The translations under genes were made by a program, and so were the position numbers. The notes beneath the pieces are model-generated. The model was given only the letters and a program-made list of their open reading frames with translations, was not told where the DNA came from and ran no database searches. A stretch of 64,000 bases of DNA from NCBI RefSeq assembly GCF_009758125.1, contig NZ_WRXO01000006.1, positions 1-64,000 on the forward strand, in the 5' to 3' direction. Below are positions 29,338 to 36,473 of the stretch, one piece after another; position 1 is the stretch's first letter, and every line of letters starts with the position of its first letter. This stretch comes from Chitinophaga oryziterrae. GTDB taxonomy: Bacteria; Bacteroidota; Bacteroidia; Chitinophagales; Chitinophagaceae.

Positions 29338-30096
29338 TCAGGCGGTTTTTGGCAGTTGATGATCAGGTGCAGCAACAGCATCCCGTTTTACATTCCGGAA
29401 CCTGCCTGCAGACCAGGCTATCAGCCATGTCCCCGGTTTGCCATTTCGGACCTTTTGTAAGGTCACGTTCCAGCAAGGGCTGCCAACGCCTGGCAGGCCA
29501 GCTTCCTGCTCGCCGGCAACCGGCTTGACCACCCAGCGGCAAACGCTGGCTGTAGCGGTAATATTACGGGGGCTAAAGTGATGCATAAGCCCTGTTACCC
29601 TGCTTTGCTCAACAGCAAGCTGCAGGCGTCTGGATTCGGTAAAGCCTGTCTCTTTTAATTCCCCTACGACAACTGCCATTGATTCGCATTTCAAAGCTTC
29701 TTCTACGGCCCATAATAAATCCTTTTTCCTTGTGATGTCAATGAAGATTACCCGTTCCGGATCTATGCCGAACATCTTTAAAGCCGGCGGAAACACTGCC
29801 CGATTGGCACTGATCCAAAGGCAGACACCGTCTCCCTGCTGCATCAGACGGCCTGCAAGACCTGCCATAAAGCCTGTCGTAGCCGCAGCATCTTCGGGAG
29901 TATTGCTCAGGAACTCGTGTATGGCTCCCGTTGGAAAGGTATTGCCCGGAAATGCGCGTTCCAGTGGTCCAAGTCCAAAATTAAACTGCACTCCTTCTAA
30001 TGGCCCTTTCATGCCCTGCAGGGAAAGGATCTGCTGCTGCAGTCCTCTTATCAACTCTATTTTATCTGCGGCTGCTATCATCTCAAATATTTTCAT
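29338..30096 (-). CDS. imuA: ImuA-like RecA-fold mutasome protein
   Basis: A 252-residue RecA/SulA-like protein, first gene of the mutasome operon. Seen: IELIRGLQQQILSLQG at the start, LERAFPGNTFPTGAIHEFLS, VCLWISANRAVFPPALKMFG and VVVGELKETGFTESRRLQLA, the usual layout of the ImuA family in Bacteroidota. The C-terminal 40 residues are basic and variable. In the family it is needed for DnaE2-dependent mutagenesis. Its upstream region contains a large perfect inverted repeat that is probably its operator. No LexA gene is present in the window. Confidence 0.88.
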   Translation of the reverse strand: MKIFEMIAAADKIELIRGLQQQILSLQGMKGPLEGVQFNFGLGPLERAFPGNTFPTGAIHEFLSNTPEDAAATTGFMAGLAGRLMQQGDGVCLWISANRAVFPPALKMFGIDPERVIFIDITRKKDLLWAVEEALKCESMAVVVGELKETGFTESRRLQLAVEQSRVTGLMHHFSPRNITATASVCRWVVKPVAGEQEAGLPGVGSPCWNVTLQKVRNGKPGTWLIAWSAGRFRNVKRDAVAAPDHQLPKTA

Positions 30097-30105
30097 AAAA
30101 TTACT

Positions 30106-30137
30106 AATATTATTAGCATTATAGTGCTAATAATATT
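30106..30137. promoter_or_regulatory. 13-bp perfect inverted repeat upstream of imuA
   Basis: AATATTATTAGCA (30106-30118) and TGCTAATAATATT (30125-30137) are exact reverse complements separated by 6 bases. The nearer edge lies 9 bases from the imuA start codon. The size, symmetry and position are those of a repressor operator. The mutasome operon is damage-inducible in other bacteria through LexA; which protein would act here is unknown. Confidence 0.6.
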
Positions 30138-30323
30138 GGCAATTTAGTGTGATGCCACAAAAAACTTTTTTTACCGCCAACATAGTCCAGTCTACGCGCC
30201 ACCATTAATCAAGATCATGGTAGAAAAGTTGGTTTAAGACGCAATCGCCCCCTCAGATTGACGTTTTCACCCCTCATAGCTTCGAAAAGTGCTGGGTACA
30301 TTTGTGAACCAAATCAATTTATT

Positions 30324-30896
30324 ATGCGAAAGTTAATCATGAAGATGTCGGTCTCTCTCGACGGTTTTGTATGCGATTCCAATGGCCGGAATGATTGGGT
30401 CTTCAAGACAGGGGACGAGGAGTCATTGGCCTGGAGTGTCGGGAAGATCAGGGAGGCTGGGCTAATCATCATGGGCAGGAAGTCGTTTGAGACAATGGCG
30501 CCTTACTGGCCGACTGCGACCGGGCCGTTTGCCGAGCCGATGAACAATATTCCCAAGGCCCTCTTTACAAAAAAAGGATTTAAGGGCATCGATCCTGTGG
30601 ATACGACAACTGCGGCTTCCTGGGCTGAGGCGCGGGTTTTCGATGGCGATCTTACTGAAGGGATCAGGGAACTTAAATCCGGGTCCGGGAAGCCGATTGT
30701 AGCAATTGGGGGCGCGGGATTTATGCAGAATCTCATCGCAACGGGTCTCATCGATGAATATCATCTGGCCATTCATCCTGTCGCATTAGGTTCGGGATTG
30801 CCAATTTTCACTGGTCTGGAAATGCCGTTTTACCTGAAGTTGGCGGACGTAAAGGTTTTCCCGAAAGGAATCGTAGCACAAACTTACCGCATATAA
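30324..30896 (+). CDS. Dihydrofolate reductase/RibD C-terminal-like protein
   Basis: A 190-residue protein of the DHFR-like/RibD_C superfamily, starting at ATG 30324 (MRKLIMKMSVSLDGFV). Seen: SLDGFVCDSNGRNDWVF, IIMGRKSFETMAPYWPT and the NADPH-binding-like IVAIGGAGFMQNLI, then IDEYHLAIHPVALGSG. Members are NADPH-dependent reductases of uncertain substrate and are not the housekeeping folate enzyme. A second, related gene follows 240 bases downstream. Confidence 0.85.
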   Translation: MRKLIMKMSVSLDGFVCDSNGRNDWVFKTGDEESLAWSVGKIREAGLIIMGRKSFETMAPYWPTATGPFAEPMNNIPKALFTKKGFKGIDPVDTTTAASWAEARVFDGDLTEGIRELKSGSGKPIVAIGGAGFMQNLIATGLIDEYHLAIHPVALGSGLPIFTGLEMPFYLKLADVKVFPKGIVAQTYRI

Positions 30897-30923
30897 GGGT
30901 TATATTCAGATAAATAGATCAGC

Positions 30924-31064
30924 ATGCCTCGTTTTCTTTCCGCTGTGCTGCTACTGCTGTTCTCCGCCGTAAGCTCAACCTGCCCGATCTTTGTCAGGGT
31001 GAGTAACAACGGCGAATCCTGTGAAGAGCTTGCAGGTGGAGTGATTTTGACCGTAGATTTGTAA
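30924..31064 (+). CDS. Possible 46-residue secreted peptide or gene remnant
   Basis: A 46-codon frame from ATG 30924 to TAA at 31062. The first 20 residues (MPRFLSAVLLLLFSAVSST) look like a signal peptide. The rest (PIFVRVSNNGESCEELAGGV...) faintly recalls the start of a carboxypeptidase-regulatory domain (NGExLAGV), so it may be the decayed 5' end of a receptor gene. The exact -7 box TAGATTTG (31054-31061) of the next gene lies inside its last codons. Expression is unproven. Confidence 0.25.
   Translation: MPRFLSAVLLLLFSAVSSTCPIFVRVSNNGESCEELAGGVILTVDL
31054..31061 (+). promoter_or_regulatory. -7 box (TAGATTTG) of the second DHFR-like gene
   Basis: An exact match to TAnnTTTG with a TTG at 31030-31032, 21 bases upstream, as the likely -33 element. 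It would give a leader of about 70 bases before the ATG at 31137. Confidence 0.4.
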
Positions 31065-31136
31065 GATTATCTTTTGGCTTTTAATCCATATCTGTCAGGT
31101 CCTGAACAATACAAATAACAATTAAAAAATAGTACT

Positions 31137-31703
31137 ATGAGAAAGCTGGTTTTATTTATGCATGTATCGCTCGATGGTTTTGCAGCAGATGCAAACGGCG
31201 GGCTGGATTGGATTTCTTATGACAGTGAATTGCAGCAATATGCTGACGGAATAGTGGCTACTGTTGGCTCTCCTGTATATGGACGGGTAACTTATGAACT
31301 GATGGCAGGTTACTGGCCTAAAGTGCTCGATAATCCCGATGCAAGCGAACATAGTAAGGCACACGCCCAATGGGTAGATAAAGCAACAAAAATTGTGTTT
31401 TCCAAAACCATGAAAAAAGCAGCGTGGAACAACACTATAGTTATAAATGAAAACATTGCCGAAGAAATAAATAAGCTAAAACAACAACCAGGGAAAGACC
31501 TCGTGATATTTGGCAGTCCTGGACTGGCGCATTCGTTTATGGAGCTTGATTTAATTGATGAATACCAGCTTACGCTTAACCCGGTACTATTGGGAAGTGG
31601 TATACCTGCATATCAAAATATAAAAAACAAAACCAATCTTAAGCTGGTAAAAGCAACACTATTAAAAAGCGGAGTAGTGGGATTACATTATGTGAGAGTG
31701 TGA
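31137..31703 (+). CDS. Dihydrofolate reductase/RibD C-terminal-like protein
   Basis: A 188-residue DHFR-like reductase. Seen: MRKLVLFMHVSLDGFAAD, VGSPVYGRVTYELMAGYWP, IVFSKTMKKAAWNNT, LVIFGSPGLAHSFMELDLID and LNPVLLGSGIPAY. It shares its layout with the gene at 30324-30896 but belongs to a different subgroup, so the pair looks like two family members rather than a recent duplication. Substrate unknown; probably cytoplasmic and NADPH-dependent. A strong symmetric terminator follows 19 bases after the stop. Confidence 0.88.
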   Translation: MRKLVLFMHVSLDGFAADANGGLDWISYDSELQQYADGIVATVGSPVYGRVTYELMAGYWPKVLDNPDASEHSKAHAQWVDKATKIVFSKTMKKAAWNNTIVINENIAEEINKLKQQPGKDLVIFGSPGLAHSFMELDLIDEYQLTLNPVLLGSGIPAYQNIKNKTNLKLVKATLLKSGVVGLHYVRV

Positions 31704-31722
31704 GATTAAGCTTCTTGCGATA

Positions 31723-31755
31723 GGTTCAAAAAAAGGGCTTCCCTTTTTTTGAACC
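31723..31755. terminator. Bidirectional terminator between convergent genes
   Basis: A perfect 15-bp stem (GGTTCAAAAAAAGGG with its complement) and a 3-base loop CTT. A and T runs within the stem allow use from both strands, and it sits between the DHFR-like gene and the convergent parA-like gene. Confidence 0.85.
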
Positions 31756-31827
31756 TGGTCCTGATAAAAAGCTCTTAATCAGAGGGAATCCAATTCCTCA
31801 ATTTAAACATGTACAGAGTTTATTCAT

Positions 31828-32841
31828 TTACATTAATGATCGCCAGTCTTTATCAGTCCCGCTAATACTCATGTAATTAATTATTTTCCTGGTCAATTTT
31901 TCGAAATCATCATAACTGTTTTTTACTGCACCTAAATGTGCGCCAATGGCACCATCGGAAGGCTTTAAAAGGAATATAGGCTTTCTGGCTTCCATTGCCA
32001 TGGGGATCAGACTGTGATAATGTTTTAATAAGGCTAAACAATATACATCATCATTGATATTTATGCTAATGACAGCCTTATTGCTTAGTACAAATTGTCT
32101 GAATACGTTAGGTATTCTATTGGCCCATTTTAAATATGATTTTACAGGTCTGCTTTCTTTGATCCCGTGTTGCATTACTACGTATCCTAATGGTGCGATA
32201 GCTGCAGTAGGAAGTTCTAATGAAGGTTCTGGATTTCGACTAAATCTATCTGACCACTCTCTCTGCCATGCCTCCAGTCTATTACCAAGGTTCTTTAATC
32301 CTTGCAAAGAAAACAAATCTGCAGCCATTGGTACCACTACAAAATCAGCCGCTATCAGGGTAGCCCTATTTATTGCTCCGAAGTTTGGTCCCATGTCAAT
32401 AATACTAAAATCAGCATCAAATCGCTCGCCTGCCTCCTTTATGATTCTATAAAATGATGACACAGTTCTGAAGGCAGCTTCATCATAGTTTAGAGAACTC
32501 AGCCAGCTACTGCTTAGTTTGTCTTCAAAAAGCGACAACTCCAGGTCTCCAGGGATTAGTCCAATGTTATCGTTGATTTTTTCAATGTGAGCAGGAAGAA
32601 TATCTCCGATCCCTCTGTTAACTGGTTTAATGCTTTCTAATATAGTTGGCCTTGACGAGTCATTATCATAAATTTCTTGTAGCCGTTCATCATTTAAAAA
32701 CATTGATGTCAGGTTTGTCTGAGGATCTAAATCTACAGCTAAACACTTATAGCCAAGTTCCGCCAGCATATACGTAATATGATAAACTAATGTTGTCTTG
32801 CCAACCCCTCCTTTATTGTTAAAAAAAGCTATAGTTTTCAT
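31828..32841 (-). CDS. ParA-family ATPase (orphan, coupled to an AlbA_2 protein)
   Basis: A 337-residue ParA/Soj-type ATPase. Seen: the deviant Walker A NNKGGVGKTTLV (residues 8-19, with the signature Lys10), VDLDPQTNLTSMF, SIIDMGPNFGAINRATLIAADFVVVP, and an extended C-terminal region. No parB, parS-like repeat or replication gene is nearby, so plasmid partition is not supported. Its start codon overlaps the stop of the upstream AlbA_2 gene by one base (TAATG), which implies coupled translation and a joint function. It is longer than minimal ParA proteins (about 250-280), with insertions between 90 and 130 and after 230. Function inferred only as an ATP-driven partner of the AlbA_2 protein. 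Confidence 0.88.
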   Translation of the reverse strand: MKTIAFFNNKGGVGKTTLVYHITYMLAELGYKCLAVDLDPQTNLTSMFLNDERLQEIYDNDSSRPTILESIKPVNRGIGDILPAHIEKINDNIGLIPGDLELSLFEDKLSSSWLSSLNYDEAAFRTVSSFYRIIKEAGERFDADFSIIDMGPNFGAINRATLIAADFVVVPMAADLFSLQGLKNLGNRLEAWQREWSDRFSRNPEPSLELPTAAIAPLGYVVMQHGIKESRPVKSYLKWANRIPNVFRQFVLSNKAVISININDDVYCLALLKHYHSLIPMAMEARKPIFLLKPSDGAIGAHLGAVKNSYDDFEKLTRKIINYMSISGTDKDWRSLM

Positions 32842-34022
32842 TATTGCTTTTTGTAAATGATAACTCCAAAACTAGTTGCCTGGTCTACTATAAATCTAGG
32901 TTCAGGCGATCCATTCTTTATGAGTGCAGCAATAGCTCTTTTAACTCCTACATTAAAACTATTTATAAATCCAAGATTCTTGGCGGCTTCTGCCAATGTT
33001 GGATTTCTGTAGTCATTTTTATTGGGAAAGTTTTCAGGACGTGCATCACCATATAGTCCCCCAGGATTGGTAATTTCAATACGATCAGAAAACTCGTAAA
33101 ATTTTATTGGAGCGTTAGATTGATAGTCACGATGAATAATTGCATTATAAAGTAACTCTTGAATTGCAGATGCCGGGTAAATTGATGAATACTCTTCACC
33201 CAATTTTACTTGTACACGCTTAGCAATTTGTGATTTTATAAAATCGTCCATCACTCTCATTTGTGTAGTTAAATCTCCATGAAATCTATACTCAAAATCA
33301 AAGTCACTCACTTCATCTGTACCAACAAATCGTACATATTGAACATATGAACCTGGTAAATAAAATAATGGATTTTTACCGAATAACAAAATTCCTGCAT
33401 GAGTTGGCATATCAGCCTTTGGATCGTAAAATTTTAAGGAAGAAAGCTGCTGTTTAATTTCCCTTCCATTTGCTTCAAGAGTTTCCCTATCTATAGCTGT
33501 AGGTAAATAAGATAATTTGAAGATATCTACGCTTAGATCTTCAAGGTCGCTACCATAGCAGGGTAAGGTATCAAATGAACGGACAAAAGAGGATCTCTTT
33601 TCACTTAAAATTCTTTCTTCGGCTTCATTAGCAATGCTTTTGCGTGGTCCCACCCTTACACAGACTTTACCATTAAAACGCACAGGAGGAACATGAGATG
33701 GCTGGACCTCTACAACTGCAATATCTCCCTCGTCAAAAGTAAATTTTTTGACAGTCATGGCTGGAGGTGGAACAATTCGTCCATCAGTACGAAAATCCAT
33801 TAGCAATTGAAGAAATCTTTCATCAACACTAATTCCAGCAATTTTACCATCATCATGTACACCAATGATTAAATAACCGGGCTTCCTGTTCCCTGCCAGA
33901 TCATTGCAAAAAGAACAGATTGCTTCACCAAACTTATCCCGATTGGTTAAAGAAATAGTTTTTTCAACGCTATCAGTCTCTAAAGTGGGTAACAATGCTA
34001 ATAATTCTTCCTGTGTAATCAT
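32841..34022 (-). CDS. AlbA_2 (Schlafen-type) domain and GHKL-like ATPase protein
   Basis: A 393-residue protein of the COG2865 type (often named RecG-like or putative DNA-binding ATPase). Seen: AlbA_2 domain in the first 140 residues (KFGEAICSFCNDLAGNRK, YLIIGVHDDGKIAGI, VRVGPRKSIANEAEERIL), then a C-terminal Bergerat-type ATP-binding region with AIQELLYNAIIHRDY (N box, near 290) and RIEITNPGGLYGD (G1 box). AlbA_2 domains bind nucleic acid, and some Schlafen relatives cut tRNA or RNA. It forms a tight two-gene unit with the ParA-like ATPase downstream. Both genes are AT-richer than the flanking metabolic genes, which suggests acquisition. A regulatory or defence role is possible but unproven. 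Confidence 0.85.
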   Translation of the reverse strand: MITQEELLALLPTLETDSVEKTISLTNRDKFGEAICSFCNDLAGNRKPGYLIIGVHDDGKIAGISVDERFLQLLMDFRTDGRIVPPPAMTVKKFTFDEGDIAVVEVQPSHVPPVRFNGKVCVRVGPRKSIANEAEERILSEKRSSFVRSFDTLPCYGSDLEDLSVDIFKLSYLPTAIDRETLEANGREIKQQLSSLKFYDPKADMPTHAGILLFGKNPLFYLPGSYVQYVRFVGTDEVSDFDFEYRFHGDLTTQMRVMDDFIKSQIAKRVQVKLGEEYSSIYPASAIQELLYNAIIHRDYQSNAPIKFYEFSDRIEITNPGGLYGDARPENFPNKNDYRNPTLAEAAKNLGFINSFNVGVKRAIAALIKNGSPEPRFIVDQATSFGVIIYKKQ

Positions 34023-34209
34023 CTAGTATAATAAATTTTCGTCGATGGGTAAAGTTAATGAATTAAAATCATTACAAGATTTCGCCATTGAATAACTTAA
34101 ATCAAATTATATTATTTTATTTTAATATGTGTTAGTTGAAACAAATATTTTGGATTTTATCTTCTTTTACAAACCATCTACTTGATTTTTACTATGAAAA
34201 AGAAGAAGA
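34023..34209. other. AT-rich intergenic stretch upstream of the AlbA_2 gene
   Basis: 187 bases, very AT-rich. On the minus strand it must hold the promoter of the AlbA_2-parA pair, but no exact TAnnTTTG box is found. A short plus-strand ORF beginning at 34136 runs antisense into the next gene and is not supported. Confidence 0.3.
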
Positions 34210-34998
34210 TTACCCTAATGCCAATATCCTGGCACAGCCTGCATATTTCATCGTATTTACAACATTGTTGCTGATGGGGGTACCCATTTCAAGTCCGACA
34301 GATAGTATGAACGTCCAGGAGTCATCCGGCTTCTGTCCTCCTTCTAATTGTAATTCGATACGTTCTCCTGTATAATTCTGTCCTGTTGGTTGCCACGCTG
34401 TATAAGCAGCCGGAGCAGCGTCAGTGTCTTTCCTTGTAAACACAGGATAGTTATAGTGCAAATCTGTAATAGCCTGTAGTGAAATTACGAACCGGAACAA
34501 CGGATACTGCCAGGGAATGAACAGGTTTATTTCCGGCATCAGGTTAGGCAACTGTACCCATGCACTACCGGTTTCTCTTATAATCTCACATTTCAACGGA
34601 TGTCTTACCACACCATCAAAAGGGTTCTTTTGCGTAATGCGGAATCCTTCCAGGAGCTCCCTGTGCTTCGAAAGCAGAATAGACCGTTGTCCTCTCAGAT
34701 TTGCAGTATCCTGCAACTGCATCACTTTGCATAATTTGGAAAACTGAGGTGCAATGTTGTGGTCTGCAAGATGCCGTACAAACAACACTGCCCATCTGAT
34801 TCTGGCAGCTGCTCTTCCGCAACCTTTCCATTCGAGATTGTTCTCCCGCGTTCTTTCAAAACTTTTAGCTGTTTTGATTTTCTTTTTGGATGCTCCGCCG
34901 GGGCTTCGGACAAACGTACCATCCATATCTCTTCTTTTGTAGGCGGATAAACCTCCGATTCTTCCGGTGAAATCGATACCTCCTCTAAGTTGGGCCAT
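34210..34998 (-). CDS. Conserved hypothetical protein of unknown function
   Basis: A 262-residue protein that I do not recognise with certainty. The N-terminal part (RGGIDFTGRIGGLSAYKRRDMDGTFV, then a lysine-rich SKKKIKTAKSF and ERTRENNLEWKGCGRAAARIRWA) recalls the DUF6266-like group of Bacteroidota proteins, which begin with a glycine-rich GxxGxVGxLS motif. The middle and C-terminal parts look like beta-sandwich sequence with many aromatic residues (LFIPWQYPLFRFVISLQAITDLHYNY, ELQLEGGQKPDDSWTFIL). No signal peptide or membrane segment is visible. Its promoter region carries unusual repeats. It lies in the accessory patch next to broken genes. Function unknown. Confidence 0.7.
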   Translation of the reverse strand: MAQLRGGIDFTGRIGGLSAYKRRDMDGTFVRSPGGASKKKIKTAKSFERTRENNLEWKGCGRAAARIRWAVLFVRHLADHNIAPQFSKLCKVMQLQDTANLRGQRSILLSKHRELLEGFRITQKNPFDGVVRHPLKCEIIRETGSAWVQLPNLMPEINLFIPWQYPLFRFVISLQAITDLHYNYPVFTRKDTDAAPAAYTAWQPTGQNYTGERIELQLEGGQKPDDSWTFILSVGLEMGTPISNNVVNTMKYAGCARILALG

Positions 34999-35045
34999 AT
35001 TGTGTGGGGTCTCTGCTACAATTTACCCAAAATCTGTTATTAAGA

Positions 35046-35053
35046 CAAATATA
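35046..35053 (-). promoter_or_regulatory. -7 box (TATATTTG, minus strand) of the hypothetical gene
   Basis: Read on the minus strand, TATATTTG matches TAnnTTTG exactly and lies about 47 bases upstream of the ATG at 34998. The left arm of the inverted repeat at 35058-35072 sits directly behind it, in the spacer where a repressor would block the promoter. A -33 TTTG is replaced by TTTA. Confidence 0.5.
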
Positions 35054-35057
35054 ATTG

Positions 35058-35128
35058 CTATATAAGCCCACTCTAAATAAGGTGGGCTCGTAGAGCTGTT
35101 GTATAGGACTTATAGTGGGCTTATATAG
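35058..35128. repeat. 15-bp perfect inverted repeat in the promoter of the hypothetical gene
   Basis: CTATATAAGCCCACT (35058-35072) and AGTGGGCTTATATAG (35114-35128) are exact reverse complements, 41 bases apart. The right arm lies inside the 11-bp tandem array described separately. Because the left arm overlaps the promoter spacer, the pair looks like two operators for one dimeric or looping regulator. Confidence 0.65.
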
Positions 35129-35141
35129 GGCTTATATCACC
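35098..35141. repeat. Four tandem 11-bp units (iteron-like)
   Basis: Period-11 units: GTTGTATAGGA (35098), CTTATAGTGGG (35109), CTTATATAGGG (35120) and CTTATATCACC (35131). The middle two agree at 9 of 11 positions and the outer ones are weaker. An 11-base period places the same face of the helix once per turn, as in iterons or arrays of operator half-sites. They lie 99-143 bases upstream of the minus-strand hypothetical gene. Confidence 0.55.
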
Positions 35142-35293
35142 ATAAGCACTGAATATCAGTAGGTTACAAGCCCCCTTAAATTAGAGGTCAAATACACTTA
35201 ATTAATTGATTCTGAATGTATTGATGAAACCCTTTATTTTGCAGCGTTTAATTGGGCATTTACTGAATGCATCTACAACAGCTTCTATGATAC

Positions 35294-35464
35294 TTACATC
35301 CGATTTGGGTAACTCTCTATTTTAGTTAACAGCAGCACCAATTCTCTGGAGATAGAATCTTTATCATAAGAAGGATTTTTTTCTATGATACCTGCCAGAT
35401 AATCTAATGATACACTTAATGCATCCGTAATTTTTACAAGCACTGGCAAGGGCGGTTGAACTTC
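35294..35464 (-). pseudogene. C-terminal remnant of an XRE-family regulator
   Basis: The minus strand reads EVQPPLPVLVKITDALSVSL, then DYLAG and a short tail ending in ESYPNRM and a stop at 35294. VLVKIADALSVSLDYLAG is the classic end of an XRE/HipB helix-turn-helix domain. The first helices are missing: the frame meets a stop immediately before EVQPPL, and the preceding DNA belongs to the opposite-strand DUF6808-like gene. The regulator has therefore lost its N-terminal part at a junction near 35465. Confidence 0.65.
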
Positions 35465-35472
35465 TCAGCAAA

Positions 35473-35928
35473 ATGACCGGCAACATAAAAGTACCATCCG
35501 TTTTTTTAAACGCTGTAAAGAGCCAGACGAAGCAGAAGGAAGTCCAGGAAGCAACCGCCATCAGCACCACGGCTTCGGGCTTCCTGCATCCAGCAGTAGA
35601 CACCGTCTATCTGCCGGATTCTACTACAATATACAAATTACGCTTCCATGACCGCTGGCTGGACCTTACAGGCGAAATAGGAAAAGAGCCGGTTATTAAT
35701 TACCGGTTCACGGATTCGATTATCATCACCGCTTATCAGCGGCATAAAAAAACTTACGTAGATGCTTATAGTCTGAATCCAAATGTTCACTTAACAGGTA
35801 TTACTGCGCTGAGGATGATAAACAGGCAACATTTTTCAATCGGCCCATACGCTGGTTACGGATGGAATGGAAAAACGTTTACACCTTCTGTAGGGATCTC
35901 GTTACAATACTCATTTATAAAATTCTGA
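35473..35928 (+). CDS. DUF6808-like protein, probably N-terminally truncated
   Basis: A 151-residue protein matching the C-terminal part of the DUF6808 family: DSTTIYKLRFHDRWLDLTGEI, VDAYSLNPNVHL, then FSIGPYAGYGWNGKTFTPSV and GISLQYSFIKF at the end. Family members usually also have an N-terminal membrane segment and a coiled coil, which are absent here. The reading frame is open upstream to 35430 (residues ARAVELLSK before the ATG) but contains no good start. The missing end coincides with the break in the XRE remnant on the other strand. The gene precedes the amidase by 2 bases, the order seen in Bacteroidota phage-like and mobile regions. Likely non-functional or altered. Confidence 0.6.
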   Translation: MTGNIKVPSVFLNAVKSQTKQKEVQEATAISTTASGFLHPAVDTVYLPDSTTIYKLRFHDRWLDLTGEIGKEPVINYRFTDSIIITAYQRHKKTYVDAYSLNPNVHLTGITALRMINRQHFSIGPYAGYGWNGKTFTPSVGISLQYSFIKF

Positions 35929-35930
35929 TT

Positions 35931-36347
35931 ATGCGAAACATAAAATATATCGTTATCCACTGTACGGCAACGCCGCCTTTAACACCGGTTGCCGCCATAC
36001 AGAACTATTGGAGAACACAGCTTCACTGGAAGAATCCCGGCTACCACTACATCTTACCTGCAGATGGTACTATACGGCAGTTATTAGATGAAGAGCTGGT
36101 TGCAAATGGTGTTGCGGGTTACAACAATGTCTGCATTCATGTTAGTTACATTGGCGGTGTAGATGGAGATAATAATCCTCAGGATACGCGGACGTTAAGC
36201 CAGAAAGCGGCTATGTACTATATCGTTTGTGTACTGAGAGAAAAGTATCCTGCGGCTGTTATTCAGGGGCACAGGGATTTCCCCGGTGTGCACAAGGCTT
36301 GCCCATCGTTTAATGTGAAGGATTGGCTGAAGGAATTTATACCGTAA
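35931..36347 (+). CDS. Phage-type N-acetylmuramoyl-L-alanine amidase
   Basis: A 138-residue Amidase_2 domain protein starting at ATG 35931 (MRNIKYIVIHCTATP). The likely zinc ligands are His10, His114 (GHRDF) and Cys124 (HKACPSFNV). It cleaves the bond between MurNAc and L-Ala of peptidoglycan. There is no signal peptide, and the size and layout are those of T7-lysozyme-like endolysins and of amidases carried by Bacteroidota mobile elements. It begins 2 bases after the DUF6808-like stop, and a strong terminator follows. No holin or structural genes are nearby, so an intact prophage is not supported. Confidence 0.88.
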   Translation: MRNIKYIVIHCTATPPLTPVAAIQNYWRTQLHWKNPGYHYILPADGTIRQLLDEELVANGVAGYNNVCIHVSYIGGVDGDNNPQDTRTLSQKAAMYYIVCVLREKYPAAVIQGHRDFPGVHKACPSFNVKDWLKEFIP

Positions 36348-36352
36348 TTATA

Positions 36353-36391
36353 AAAAGTAAAGGAGATTGTACCTCAATCTCTTTTACTTTT
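36353..36391 (+). terminator. Terminator after the amidase gene
   Basis: A 17-bp stem beginning AAAAGTAAAGGAGATTG, paired with CAATCTCTTTTACTTTT (one G-U), with loop TACCT. It starts 5 bases after the amidase stop codon. Confidence 0.8.
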
Positions 36392-36473
36392 AAAATCCTT
36401 TAATAAAGAATTAGAAAGATACATTTTTGAAGATACGGTAGTAACTCAATTTGATTACATAATCTTCGCGCTG

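Larger units (their letters stand above)
34999..35293. other. Regulatory intergenic region with repeats
   Basis: 295 bases without a gene. It holds the -7 box at 35046-35053, the inverted repeat at 35058-35128 and the 11-bp tandem array at 35098-35141, described separately. The remaining 150 bases up to the XRE remnant show no further structure. Confidence 0.5.

Noticed and set aside
31828..32841. ParA-like gene as part of a plasmid partition system
   Set aside because: No parB, parS-like repeats or replication initiator is visible and its coupled neighbour is an AlbA_2 protein.
34136..34375. Plus-strand ORF of 79 codons
   Set aside because: Mostly antisense to the hypothetical gene at 34210-34998, with no family features and no promoter.
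35098..35141. Tandem repeats as a CRISPR array
   Set aside because: Units are contiguous 11-mers without spacers and no cas genes are nearby.
35862..35930. Upstream start of the amidase inside the DUF6808-like gene
   Set aside because: The extra 23 residues are an out-of-frame reading of the preceding gene; the amidase domain begins at MRNIKYIVIH.
35473..36347. DUF6808-like gene plus amidase as an intact prophage lysis cassette
   Set aside because: No capsid, terminase, tail, holin or integrase genes occur in the window, and the DUF6808-like gene is truncated.
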